A stretch of 64,000 nt of DNA from Amycolatopsis balhimycina FH 1894 (lineage in GTDB: Bacteria; Actinomycetota; Actinomycetes; Mycobacteriales; Pseudonocardiaceae), in assembly GCF_000384295.1 (NCBI RefSeq), contig NZ_KB913037.1, positions 5,700,822-5,764,821 on the forward strand, in the 5' to 3' direction. Below the pieces are notes generated by a model, which saw only the letters and a program-made list of their open reading frames with translations, made no database searches and was not told the DNA's origin. Each line of letters begins with the position of its first letter. The stretch's first letter is position 1. The position numbers and the translations under genes are program-made. This document shows, one piece after another, positions 23,690-32,770 of the stretch.

Positions 23690-24218
23690 TCGTGCCCATC
23701 GACGGCAGCGACGAACGCTCCGGCCACGTCGACGGGTCCCATAGCGACGACCGCAGGAACGCCTTCGCGCAGTGCATGTACAGCTCCTGGACCTCGACCA
23801 CCACCGCGAGCTTCGGCCGCTTTCCCTTGACCACCAGCGAGTCGAAGTACGGCGCCTCCGACACCAGGGTCGCGCGGCCGTTGACCCGCAGCGTCTCGTT
23901 CATGCCCGGCACCAGGAACAGCAGGCCCGCGTGCGGGTTGTCGACGATGTTGCGGAAGCTGTCGACCAGCTTGTTGCCCGGCCGGTCCGCGAGCACCAGC
24001 GTCGTCTCGTCGAGCACCAGTACCGAGCCCGCCGGGTCGCCGCGGGGTGAGACGTCGCAGCTGCCGTCCGGCGCCGACGTCGCCAGCAGCACGAACGGCG
24101 AGTGCTCGATCAGGTTTCGCGCGTGCTCGTCGATCCGGTCGATGACCTTCTTCTGCGTCAGCTCGGCGGCCTCGCCGATCACTTCGCGCAGTGCCTCGTG
24201 TGAGTCGATGATCCCCAT
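23604..24218 (-). CDS. pyridoxamine 5'-phosphate oxidase-fold FMN protein (MSMEG_1061-like)
   Basis: A 204-residue split-barrel flavoprotein. LIEHSPFVLLATSAPDGSCDVSPRGDP is the strand-loop that contacts FMN phosphate (motif SPRGDP), LADRPGNKLVDSFRNI follows and FLVPGMNETLRVNGRA is the conserved centre. The C-terminal AKAFLRSSLWDPSTWP is characteristic of a subfamily I remember under the name MSMEG_1061. Substrate unknown; some relatives use F420 rather than FMN. It ends 86 bp inside the convergent ArsR frame and begins 9 bp after the TetR gene ends. Confidence 0.8.
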   Translation of the reverse strand: MGIIDSHEALREVIGEAAELTQKKVIDRIDEHARNLIEHSPFVLLATSAPDGSCDVSPRGDPAGSVLVLDETTLVLADRPGNKLVDSFRNIVDNPHAGLLFLVPGMNETLRVNGRATLVSEAPYFDSLVVKGKRPKLAVVVEVQELYMHCAKAFLRSSLWDPSTWPERSSLPSMGTIMRDQMALPVSAEELDARLDERAMTQQY

Positions 24219-24227
24219 GTTGCCAAG

Positions 24228-24839
24228 CTAGCGCGCCCCACCGACAGCCCGGCCGATGATGGCGGCGCGCGCGGCTTCCGTGGACTTGCGCACCACGAGG
24301 TCCACCGAATAGCCGTGCTTCACGAAGACGCCGTCGAGGTGGAACGTGCCGTAGCCGTGGGCCTGGGTGAACAGCTGCTCCATCAGCTCCAGCGCGGTCG
24401 CCGGGTCCGGGGCGACGGCCAGGCAGCGCATGAGGAACTCGTCCGTCAGCCGCCGGGTCTGCTCGTGGAGGCCGGTGTGCTGCGGGCCGTGGAGACCGTC
24501 GGCGTAGATGACGTTCATCCCGGCCCGGCGCTCGATCAGGTACCGCGTGTACGCGCCCGCGGCCGCCGCGAGGGCGTCTGCCGGGTCTTCGTGCTCGCCG
24601 GCCGCGGTGGCGACGCGGTCCGCCAGCTGGCAGGCGATGTTGCCCGCGACCTCGGCCAGCAGGCTTTCCCGGGAGGCGAAATGCCGGTAGGGCGCACCGG
24701 GGCTGACCTTCGCCCGCCGCGCGACCTCCGCGACCGAGAAGCCTTCGAGGCCGTGTTCGGCGATCAGGTCGAGTGAGACGCGCACGAGCTCGCCGCGGAG
24801 GTCGCCGTGGTGGTACTTGCCGCCCATGGCCTGGCTCAC
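24228..24839 (-). CDS. TetR-family regulator
   Basis: A 203-residue TetR protein. The DNA-binding domain is residues about 8-60: YHHGDLRGELVRVSLDLIAE, then FSVAEVARRAKVSPGAPYRHFASRESLLAEVA in which the recognition helix is SPGAPYRHF. The helical ligand-binding domain follows. Two matching palindromes lie between it and the divergent zinc alcohol dehydrogenase gene, so it most likely represses both. The flavin protein gene lies 9 bp downstream and may be in the same transcript. Confidence 0.85.
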   Translation of the reverse strand: MSQAMGGKYHHGDLRGELVRVSLDLIAEHGLEGFSVAEVARRAKVSPGAPYRHFASRESLLAEVAGNIACQLADRVATAAGEHEDPADALAAAAGAYTRYLIERRAGMNVIYADGLHGPQHTGLHEQTRRLTDEFLMRCLAVAPDPATALELMEQLFTQAHGYGTFHLDGVFVKHGYSVDLVVRKSTEAARAAIIGRAVGGAR

Positions 24840-24857
24840 ATCTCTCGCTCGGAATAT

Positions 24858-24898
24858 GTAAGAGACCTCTTACGTCGTTGATGTATGAGACCTCTTAC
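24858..24898. promoter_or_regulatory. twin TetR operators
   Basis: GTAAGAG-AC-CTCTTAC at 24858-24873 is a perfect palindrome and GTATGAG-AC-CTCTTAC at 24883-24898 differs by one base. Their centres are 25 bp apart, 19-45 bp from the TetR start and 27 bp before the dehydrogenase start. Confidence 0.75.
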
Positions 24899-24924
24899 GA
24901 CGGTACTTGAACTTGGAGGGTTCC

Positions 24925-25974
24925 ATGAGCACGACCACGCACGCCATCGCCGCCCCGGCGCCGGGCGCGCCGCTGGCGCCGACCACGATCGAGCGCCGTG
25001 ACCTGCGTCCCGGCGACGTGCTGATCGACATCGCCTACGCCGGCATCTGCCACAGCGACATCCACCAGGCCAAGGAGGACTGGGGCCAGGCGATCTTCCC
25101 GATGGTCCCGGGTCACGAGATCGCCGGCGTCGTCGCCGCGGTCGGCTCGGACGTCACGAAGTACCAGGTCGGTGACCGCGTCGGCGTCGGCTGCATGGTC
25201 GACTCCTGCGGCGAGTGCGAATACTGCACGGCCGGCACCGAGCAGTTCTGCGTCAAGGGCAACATCCAGACGTACAACGGCGTCGGCTTCGACGGCGAGA
25301 ACACCTACGGCGGCTACAGCAACCAGATCGTCGTGAAGGACGCCTTCGTCTGCCGCATCCCGGAGGGCATCGACCTCGATGTCGCCGCGCCGCTGCTGTG
25401 CGCGGGCATCACCACCTACTCGCCGCTGCATCACTGGGGTGCCGGCCCCGGCAAGAAGGTCGCCGTGATCGGCCTCGGCGGACTCGGCCACCTGGGCGTC
25501 AAGATCGCCGCCGCCATGGGCGCCGAGGTGACCGTGCTGAGCCAGAGCCTCAAGAAGCAGGAGGACGGGCTCAAGCTGGGCGCTTCCGAGTACTACGCGA
25601 CCAGCGACGAGGCCACGTTCGACGTCCTGCGCGGCAAGTTCGACATCATCCTCAACACCGTGTCGGCCAAGCTGCCGATCGACGCCTACCTGAGCCTGCT
25701 CAAGGTCGGCGGCGCGATGGTCAACGTCGGCGCGCCCGGCGAACCGCTGGCCTACAACGCCTTCTCGCTGCTCGGCGGTAACAAGGTGCTGGCCGGCTCG
25801 ATGATCGGCGGCATCGCCGAGACGCAGGAGATGCTGGACTTCTGCGCGAAGCACGGCATCGGCGCGGAGATCGAGACGATCTCGGCTGACAAGGTCAACG
25901 AGGCCTACGAGCGTGTCGAGAACTCCGACGTGCGCTACCGGTTCGTCATCGACGCCAAGACCATCGGCGCGTGA
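24925..25974 (+). CDS. zinc-dependent NAD(P) alcohol dehydrogenase (cinnamyl/AdhC type)
   Basis: A 349-residue zinc MDR enzyme. Catalytic zinc ligands are in GICHSDIH (Cys) and VPGHEIAG (His), the structural-zinc cysteines in [17 protein letters not shown], and the cofactor motif is [15 protein letters not shown]. The nearest families are NADP-dependent cinnamyl/broad aldehyde reductases. It reduces aldehydes or oxidises alcohols. ATG 24925 has GGAGGG upstream. Divergent from a TetR gene with twin operators, so expression is likely induced by an aldehyde or related compound. Confidence 0.9.
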   Translation: MSTTTHAIAAPAPGAPLAPTTIERRDLRPGDVLIDIAYAGICHSDIHQAKEDWGQAIFPMVPGHEIAGVVAAVGSDVTKYQVGDRVGVGCMVDSCGECEYCTAGTEQFCVKGNIQTYNGVGFDGENTYGGYSNQIVVKDAFVCRIPEGIDLDVAAPLLCAGITTYSPLHHWGAGPGKKVAVIGLGGLGHLGVKIAAAMGAEVTVLSQSLKKQEDGLKLGASEYYATSDEATFDVLRGKFDIILNTVSAKLPIDAYLSLLKVGGAMVNVGAPGEPLAYNAFSLLGGNKVLAGSMIGGIAETQEMLDFCAKHGIGAEIETISADKVNEAYERVENSDVRYRFVIDAKTIGA

Positions 25975-25979
25975 CGAAC

Positions 25980-26022
25980 TGCACGGCAACCGGTCAGAAC
26001 ACCACTGTCCGGTTGCCGTGCA
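25980..26022. terminator. bidirectional terminator overlapping the end of purU
   Basis: Perfect 14-bp arms (25980-25993, 26009-26022) with a 15-base loop that contains the last codons and stop of purU. It begins 5 bp after the dehydrogenase stop. Confidence 0.75.
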
Positions 26023-26869
26023 CCAGCACCCGGTTCTCCAGGTGCCAGCGCAGGCCGCGGGCCAGCGTCACCTTCTCGATGTCCCGGCCCTTGCGGACCA
26101 TGTCCTCGACCGAGTCGCCGTGGTCGACGCGGATGACGTCCTGCTCGATGATCGGGCCCGCGTCGAGGTCCGCCGTCACGTAGTGGCACGTCGCGCCGAC
26201 CAGCTTCACGCCGCGCGTGTGTGCCTGGTGGTACGGCTTCGCGCCGATGAACGACGGCAGGAAGCTGTGGTGGATGTTGATCGCCCGGCCCGCCCACTCG
26301 CGGCACAGGCCGGCGGGCAGGATCTGCATGAACCGGGCCAGCACCACCGCGTGCGGGTCGTGCTCGTCGACCAGCTTGCGCACCTGCTCGAACGCCGCTT
26401 CCTTGCCGCCGGCCGGGAACGGCACGTGGTGGAACGGGATGCCGTGCGCACGGGTGATGTCGCCGAGGCTCTCGTGGTTGCCGATCACCGCCGCGATGTC
26501 GACGTCCAGCTCGCCGGAGGCGACGCGGCCGAGCAGGTCGTACAGGCAGTGCCCGGCCTTCGAGACGAGGATCACCGCGCGGCGCCGCTCGCCGGTGTCG
26601 GTGACCTGCCAGCTCGATTCGGCGGACAGCTCCGCGGCCACCTCACCGAAGCGGGCGCGCAGTTCGGCGGCGTCGAAGGGCAGTGAGTCGGCCCGGACCA
26701 CCTGGCGGGTGAAGAACCAGCCCGTGTCCGGGTCGGTGTGGTAGGCCGCCTCGACGATCCAGCCGCCGTGCTCGGCGAGGAACCCGGAGATCCGGGCGAT
26801 GATGCCGGTGCGGTCGGGGCAGCCGAAGGTGATGACGTAGCGGCGTTCGGGAGCGGTCACGCCGGACAT
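25994..26869 (-). CDS. purU: formyltetrahydrofolate deformylase
   Basis: A 291-residue enzyme that hydrolyses 10-formyl-THF to formate and THF, balancing one-carbon pools. The N-terminal ACT domain (about 8-90) starts YVITFGCPDRTGIIARISGF; the catalytic formyltransferase-like domain has AAVIGNHESLG, HHVPFPAGGK, VVLARFMQILP and NIHHSFLPSFIGAKPYHQA, with the catalytic Asn-His-Asp triad visible in NIHHS and the later DLDAGPIIEQD. Length and order match PurU. It starts with a TCC-preceded GTG/ATG region at 26869 and shares a terminator with the convergent dehydrogenase gene. Confidence 0.93.
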   Translation of the reverse strand: MSGVTAPERRYVITFGCPDRTGIIARISGFLAEHGGWIVEAAYHTDPDTGWFFTRQVVRADSLPFDAAELRARFGEVAAELSAESSWQVTDTGERRRAVILVSKAGHCLYDLLGRVASGELDVDIAAVIGNHESLGDITRAHGIPFHHVPFPAGGKEAAFEQVRKLVDEHDPHAVVLARFMQILPAGLCREWAGRAINIHHSFLPSFIGAKPYHQAHTRGVKLVGATCHYVTADLDAGPIIEQDVIRVDHGDSVEDMVRKGRDIEKVTLARGLRWHLENRVLVHGNRTVVF

Positions 26870-26884
26870 TGTCCCTTGCGCTGG

Positions 26885-27508
26885 TCAGGGCGCCGCGAGC
26901 GGTGCGAGGTCACCCGTGACGGACGCCTGGTGCGGACGGCCCCACAGCGCGCGGTAGACGTCGTCGGCGGCGCCGGCGACCTCCGCGCCGGGCTCGCCGA
27001 CGGTCCACGTGCGCTCCGGCGTCGTGACGCGCACGTCGGCTTTGTTGCCCAGGCGTGGGGTGAGGTAGGTCAGGAACTCGTCGATCCCGTCGTTCGCGAA
27101 CTCCGGCGAGAAGCGCGTCCGCGGGACGTCGTCGAGCGCCGATTCGGCGTCCAGGCGGTGGATCGCCGTCTCGTGGGCCATGCGCCGCGTCCAGTCGCCG
27201 ACCGTCGACTCGAAGCCCGGGTACGGCGAGAAAGCCGGGGCTGCCGGGTCGTGGCTCAACGCTTCGCGCAGGGCGAGACGCTGGCCGTCCCACCACCCGA
27301 GGACGTCGTCCCAGTCTTGCGGAGGCGCCGGTTTCACGGGCCGGTTCACCGCCAGGCCGATCGCGAAGCCGTGCACGAACGCGATGTGCGTCACCAGGTC
27401 ATGGACAGTCCATTTCGGACAGTTCGGCACCCGTGCCAGGGGCCCGGTCGTCAGCGCCGCCCGCTTGAGCCCGTCGGCGTGGACGTCGATCGCTTCGAAC
27501 AGCCGCAT
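26885..27508 (-). CDS. maleylpyruvate isomerase-family mycothiol-dependent protein
   Basis: A 207-residue DinB-fold protein. WTVHDLVTHIAFVHGFA near residue 35 and MAHETAIHRLDAE near residue 115 supply the three histidines that bind a metal in the MDMPI N-terminal domain; the C-terminal WTVGEPGAEVAGAADDVYRALWG is the usual companion domain. Such enzymes use mycothiol as cofactor, consistent with mshA elsewhere in the window. The specific reaction is unknown. Its first 110 bp overlap the 3' end of the DedA gene on the same strand. Confidence 0.8.
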   Translation of the reverse strand: MRLFEAIDVHADGLKRAALTTGPLARVPNCPKWTVHDLVTHIAFVHGFAIGLAVNRPVKPAPPQDWDDVLGWWDGQRLALREALSHDPAAPAFSPYPGFESTVGDWTRRMAHETAIHRLDAESALDDVPRTRFSPEFANDGIDEFLTYLTPRLGNKADVRVTTPERTWTVGEPGAEVAGAADDVYRALWGRPHQASVTGDLAPLAAP

Positions 27509-28106
27509 GGGCCGACCGTAGCCGTCGCCCGGCTTCGATGGCGAACACCAAGCCCAGCCCGAGGCTGAAGGACAGCAGCAGGCCCTTGCCCGGCTCGTCC
27601 GCGAAGGCGGCTCCGCCGGCGAGGCCGATCAGCACGCTGTACACCGCCCAGATCGCCGCGCCGGCGGCGTCGAGCAGCACGAACCGGTGTGGCGGGTAAC
27701 CGAGGCTGCCGTTGGCGAGGGCGCTGGCGACCCGGCCGCCCGGCAGGTAACGGGCGGCGATGATCAGCAGGCCGCCGTGGTCGCGCACCTGGTCGCGCGC
27801 CCATTCGTAGCGACGGCGCCCGTCCGGCCCGCGCTGCAGCCGCGCGACCGCCCGCGGCCCCGCGAACCGGCCGACGGCGTACCCGAGGCAGTCCCCGGTC
27901 CACGCGCCCCCGGCCGCGACCGCGGCGAGCAGCGTGAGCTGCGCGGGATCGGGCCCGAGCAGGACGGCGACGGTGACGACGGTCGTCTCGCTGGGCATGA
28001 ACGGCAGCAGCGCGTCCAGCCCGGCCACGGCGAAGACGAGCACCCACAGCCACGGCGAGCCCAGCGCGCCGCGCAGCAGCTCGGTGACGTACGCCAGCAG
28101 TTCCAC
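27399..28106 (-). CDS. DedA/SNARE-associated family membrane protein
   Basis: A 235-residue membrane protein with five or six hydrophobic segments. Visible DedA marks are LLPFMPSETTVV, GAWTGDCLGYAVGRFAG and the re-entrant-loop signature ARYLPGGRVASALANGSLG (FxxR-x-x-P-x-x-R pattern). Family members flip phospholipids or undecaprenyl phosphate and support envelope homeostasis. The last 35 residues are Arg/Ala-rich without membrane character and run 110 bp into the next gene in another frame, an unusually long same-strand overlap. GTG start at 28106. Confidence 0.8.
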   Translation of the reverse strand: MELLAYVTELLRGALGSPWLWVLVFAVAGLDALLPFMPSETTVVTVAVLLGPDPAQLTLLAAVAAGGAWTGDCLGYAVGRFAGPRAVARLQRGPDGRRRYEWARDQVRDHGGLLIIAARYLPGGRVASALANGSLGYPPHRFVLLDAAGAAIWAVYSVLIGLAGGAAFADEPGKGLLLSFSLGLGLVFAIEAGRRLRSAHAAVRSDRRPRRRAQAGGADDRAPGTGAELSEMDCP

Positions 28107-28167
28107 GGCTCAATGGTGATCACCGCAGGTCACTTCGGGGTGACGGAGCGGGGGTGGCCCGGTGAAC

Positions 28168-28220
28168 GTCATGAACGAGTCGTTCATGTCACCGGACGTC
28201 ATGAAAGAGTCGTTCATGAC
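28168..28220. repeat. 53-bp palindromic element, copy E
   Basis: Two short palindromes, CATGAACGA-G-TCGTTCATG and CATGAAAGA-G-TCGTTCATG, are also inverted copies of each other (19 of 21 positions), joined by an 11-base linker containing CCGGA. It starts 14 bp past the end of the minus-strand methyltransferase gene. Confidence 0.8.
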
Positions 28221-28233
28221 GTCGCCGCTGCGC

Positions 28234-29034
28234 TCAGGCCGGGGCGACCGCAGCCCACGGGACCGTCAGCTCGCCGAGGCGGATCCGGGACGGCGGGCCC
28301 AGCACCGGCCAGCCCCGCGCGGCCAGCAGCCGGATCGTCTCCAGCCACCGCGAACGCACGCCGAAGGACTGGTGCGGCGCCGCCGTCGCCCAGCAAACGT
28401 CGAGGAAAGCAAGCAAGTCGTGGACGCGCTCACCGGGGACGTTCCGGTGGATCAGCGCCTTCGGCAGCCGCTCCGCGACCGTCGACGGACGGTCCAAGCC
28501 GGCCAGCCGCATCGACAACGTCAGCGAGACCGGCCCCGCGCGGGAGACCAGGACCCACGTCGACAGCCGGCCGATCTCGTCGCACGTGCCCTCGACCAGG
28601 AGGCCCTCGGCGGGCATCGAGTCCAGCATCAGGCCCCACGCGCCCGCGACCTCGTCCTCCGCGTACTGCCGCAGCACGTTGAACGCCCGCACCAGCACCG
28701 GCCGCGTCCCGGCCAGCTCGAACCCGCCACGGCGGAAGTCCAGCAACGGCGGCGACGCGGCGGGCAATGCGGCGGCGACCCGCACCGGATCCAGCTCCAG
28801 GCCCAGCACCCGGACGTCCGGCCGGACCCGGCGCAGCCACCGGGCCAGCTCGACCGTCGTCACCGGGGAAGCGCCGTAGCCGAGGTCGACGACGAGCGGC
28901 GAATCGGCCGCGCGCAGCAACCGGGTCGTGGCCGGCGAGGAAGCGATCCACCGGTCGACCCGGCGCAGGCGGTTCGGGTTGGTCGTGCCGCGGGTCGGCG
29001 CGCCGACCGGGCTCAGGCGGCCTCGGCCAGCCAC
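28234..29034 (-). CDS. SAM-dependent methyltransferase-like protein
   Basis: A 266-residue protein. VVDLGYGASPVTTVELARWL is a motif-I-like glycine loop and VLGLELDPVRVAAALP the following acidic strand, giving a class I fold. The rest (FNVLRQYAEDEVAGAWGLM, GLLVEGTCDEIGR) is typical of an actinobacterial family of unknown substrate. Its start overlaps the end of the DUF2505 gene by 22 bp on the same strand, so the two are probably expressed together. A palindromic element follows its stop. Confidence 0.7.
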   Translation of the reverse strand: MAGRGRLSPVGAPTRGTTNPNRLRRVDRWIASSPATTRLLRAADSPLVVDLGYGASPVTTVELARWLRRVRPDVRVLGLELDPVRVAAALPAASPPLLDFRRGGFELAGTRPVLVRAFNVLRQYAEDEVAGAWGLMLDSMPAEGLLVEGTCDEIGRLSTWVLVSRAGPVSLTLSMRLAGLDRPSTVAERLPKALIHRNVPGERVHDLLAFLDVCWATAAPHQSFGVRSRWLETIRLLAARGWPVLGPPSRIRLGELTVPWAAVAPA

Positions 29035-29519
29035 TTCGCGGTGAATTCGGCTTCGCGCTCCAGCAGCTTGGTGACCTGCTCGGCGATCACGCTCTCCAGC
29101 TTCCCGCCGAACAGCGGGATCCGGACCGTCACCTCGCCGCTGATCCGCAGCACCGTCGTGCCGCCGTCGGCCAGCAACGCCGTCCGCGCGCTGATCTCGC
29201 CCGGGACGCCGCCGACCTCGACCGAGGCGTTGCCCTGCCGTCCGGTGCCGTCCTTGCTCACGCGCCAGGTCTGCGTCCGCGTCACCAGCAGGTCACCCTT
29301 GTGCAGCGTCCGGACCGCCTGCGGCAGCTTGTCCGCGCTGATGCCCTGGCGCAGCTGGTACCGCAAGCCCGCGTCGGACTCCTCGTACGCCAGCAGCGCC
29401 GCGCTGTGGCCACCGAGCTCCTCCAGAAGCGCTCGCAGCGCCTTCTCGCCCGCGACCGCCGCGTACACGGACGCGACGTCGGCGGCGAACTCAGCGCGGT
29501 GCTCGATCCGGGATCCCAT
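29013..29519 (-). CDS. DUF2505 family protein (Rv0481c-like)
   Basis: A 168-residue SRPBCC-like protein: RIEHRAEFAADVASVYAAVA at the start, VRTLHKGDLLVTRTQTWRVS in the middle and IPLFGGKLESVIAEQVTKLLEREAEFTAKWL at the end (quoted in two parts: IPLFGGKLESVIAEQ and LLEREAEFTAKWL), the pattern of DUF2505. It lies head to head with murB with only 24 bp between starts, the same arrangement I recall for Rv0481c and murB. Function unknown. Confidence 0.8.
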   Translation of the reverse strand: MGSRIEHRAEFAADVASVYAAVAGEKALRALLEELGGHSAALLAYEESDAGLRYQLRQGISADKLPQAVRTLHKGDLLVTRTQTWRVSKDGTGRQGNASVEVGGVPGEISARTALLADGGTTVLRISGEVTVRIPLFGGKLESVIAEQVTKLLEREAEFTAKWLAEAA

Positions 29520-29543
29520 GAGCCGAACAGTACCGTCAGGCGG

Positions 29544-30596
<1,053 letters not shown>

Positions 30597-30753
30597 GCCG
30601 AAACGGGCAACCCGGACGTGTTAAGGACGTCTTGTCGGCACAAGGCGTCGCCACCTGATCGGATGATCGTGGGTCTCCGGTCGGTAACGTCGGCTGGGTC
30701 GCCGGCGCTAAAGGCGTGTGCCCGCTGGTTGCGGGGGATTTCGGGAGGTATCG

Positions 30754-31929
30754 GTGATCGAACGGCGTACGGTCTTCAAGGCTGCCCTGGCGGCCGGGGC
30801 CGCCCTGGTCGCCGCGGCGTGTTCCAGCGAGAACGGCGGCAACGCACTGCCCACCGGCGCGGCCGGCGCCGACGGCGAGGGTGGCGCGCAGCCCGTGGCG
30901 AAGGTCACAGCCGAGCCCGCCGTGAACGCCAAGGACGTCCCCGTCCTCAAGCCGGTCGTGCTGAAGGTCGCCGACGGCAAGTTCACCGAGTGCAAGGTCA
31001 CCGGCGGCGGCAAGGAGGTCAAGGGCGACACCGCCCCGGACGGCCTCACCTGGACCAGCTCCGAGCCCCTCGGCTACGGCAAGACCTACACCTACGCGGC
31101 CAAGGCCACCGGCAACGACGGCAAGCCGGTCGAGTTCACCGGCAGCTTCACCACGATCAACCCGGCCAAGCAGGTCCGCGCCACGCTCAACCCGGCCGAC
31201 AACCAGACCGTCGGCGTGGCCATGCCGATCAGCGTCAAGTTCGCGTCGCCGGTCAAGGATCGCAAGGCGGTCGAGAAGGCACTGTCCGTGAAGACGGACA
31301 AGGAAGTCGAAGGCGCCTGGGGCTGGCTGTCCGACAGCCAGGTCGACTACCGGCCGAAGGAGTACTGGCCGCAGAACATCACCGTGAACGTCGAGGCGAA
31401 GCTCTACGGCGTCGAGCTGGGCGGCGGCGCGTACGGCAAGGCCGACGTCACGACGAAGTTCAAGATCGGCCGCAACCAGGTGGTCAAGGTAAACACCCCG
31501 GACCACCAGATGCGCGTCTTCCGGGGCGGCTCCCAGGTCAAGAGCTACCCGTGCGCCAACGGGCTGGACGCCGAGGTCGACCGCAACACCCCGAACGGCA
31601 CCTACATCGTCATGAGCAAGGAGCCGACGGCGGTGTTCGACAACGCCCGCTACGGCTACACGAACATCAACAAGAAGTGGGCCTGCCGGTTCTCCAACCA
31701 CGGCGAGTACATCCACGAGAACCAGGACAACGCGGCCCACATCGGGCGGGACAACAACTCCCACGGCTGCGTCAACCTCCTGGAGGCCGACGCCAAGGAC
31801 TTCTTCGACTCCGCGCTGGTCGGCGACCCGGTCGAGATCACCGGCTCGAAGCTGTCCCCGCCGATGAACTCGGACGTCAAGGACTGGAACTACGACTGGA
31901 AGACCTGGCAGTCGCTGGGCGCCAAGTAA
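30754..31929 (+). CDS. L,D-transpeptidase lipoprotein (LprQ/Ldt-like)
   Basis: A 391-residue lipoprotein. A twin-arginine-like ERRTVF precedes the hydrophobic core and the lipobox VAAAC. Residues about 60-250 form two Ig-like domains (GLTWTSSEPLGYGKTYTY; VEGAWGWLSDSQVDYRPKEYWP), then the YkuD catalytic domain with the SHGCVNL motif, Cys339 being the nucleophile. These enzymes make 3-3 cross-links in actinobacterial peptidoglycan. GTG 30754 is preceded by GGGAGG. Its position after murB matches Rv0483 as I remember it. Confidence 0.9.
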   Translation: MIERRTVFKAALAAGAALVAAACSSENGGNALPTGAAGADGEGGAQPVAKVTAEPAVNAKDVPVLKPVVLKVADGKFTECKVTGGGKEVKGDTAPDGLTWTSSEPLGYGKTYTYAAKATGNDGKPVEFTGSFTTINPAKQVRATLNPADNQTVGVAMPISVKFASPVKDRKAVEKALSVKTDKEVEGAWGWLSDSQVDYRPKEYWPQNITVNVEAKLYGVELGGGAYGKADVTTKFKIGRNQVVKVNTPDHQMRVFRGGSQVKSYPCANGLDAEVDRNTPNGTYIVMSKEPTAVFDNARYGYTNINKKWACRFSNHGEYIHENQDNAAHIGRDNNSHGCVNLLEADAKDFFDSALVGDPVEITGSKLSPPMNSDVKDWNYDWKTWQSLGAK

Positions 31930-31932
31930 CCC

Positions 31933-32748
31933 GTGCGCACGGAAGTCGTCGGGCACGGCGGGGTGCGGCTCGGCCTGCGGGTCGAGGGCGCGGGGAACAG
32001 CAGGCCGATCGTGTTCGTGCACGGCTGGGCGCAGTCGTCCGGCTGCTGGGCCGCGCAGCTGGCCGACCCCGCCCTCACCGAGCGGTTCCGGCTGGTCGCG
32101 GTGGACCTGCGCGGCCACGGCGCCTCCGACGTCCCGGCGGTGGGGTATGAAAACCCGCGGGTCTGGGCCGACGACCTCGCCGCGGTGCTCGACTTCGCCG
32201 GCCCGGACGCCATCGTCGTCGCCTGGTCCTACGGTGGCCTCGTGCTCACCGACCACATCCGGGTGCACGGCACCGCACGGCTGCGTGGCCTCGTGCTCGT
32301 CGGCGCCATCACCGAGATCGGCCGCGACCGGCCGGGCGGCCGGGTCGGCCCGCTGATGCGGGAGCACATGCGGGCGATGCTTTCGGACGATCCGGACATC
32401 GCGGTCCCGGCTCTCACCGCGTTCACCCGCGGGATGGTGGCCGGGCCGGTGCCCGGCGCGCAGGCCCAAGCCCTGCTCGGCGCTTCGTTGAGCGTCCCGC
32501 CCGCGGTCCGCGCGGCGCTGTTCCGCCGGGACGTCGGCAGCGAAGACGTGCTGGCCGGGATCGACAAACCGGCCCTGGTCGTGCACGGCACGGCCGACCG
32601 CGTGATCGAGCCCTCGGTGGCCGAGCACGCCATCGGGAAGATTCCGGGTGCCCGCGGGCGTTGGTTCGTTGATGGGGGGCACGCGCCCTTCGCCGAGTCC
32701 GCGGCCGAGTTCGACGCGGTGCTGCGGCAGTTCGCCGAGGAATGCTGA
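31933..32748 (+). CDS. alpha/beta hydrolase
   Basis: A 271-residue alpha/beta hydrolase. [14 protein letters not shown] carries the oxyanion HGW, the nucleophile elbow is [10 protein letters not shown] with Ser99, the acid is in [12 protein letters not shown] and the catalytic histidine in [11 protein letters not shown]. Substrate unknown. GTG start 3 bp after the L,D-transpeptidase stop, so it is co-transcribed and probably co-translated. Confidence 0.85.
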   Translation: MRTEVVGHGGVRLGLRVEGAGNSRPIVFVHGWAQSSGCWAAQLADPALTERFRLVAVDLRGHGASDVPAVGYENPRVWADDLAAVLDFAGPDAIVVAWSYGGLVLTDHIRVHGTARLRGLVLVGAITEIGRDRPGGRVGPLMREHMRAMLSDDPDIAVPALTAFTRGMVAGPVPGAQAQALLGASLSVPPAVRAALFRRDVGSEDVLAGIDKPALVVHGTADRVIEPSVAEHAIGKIPGARGRWFVDGGHAPFAESAAEFDAVLRQFAEEC

Positions 32749-32770
32749 AGTACGCAGGAGACGTGACCAG

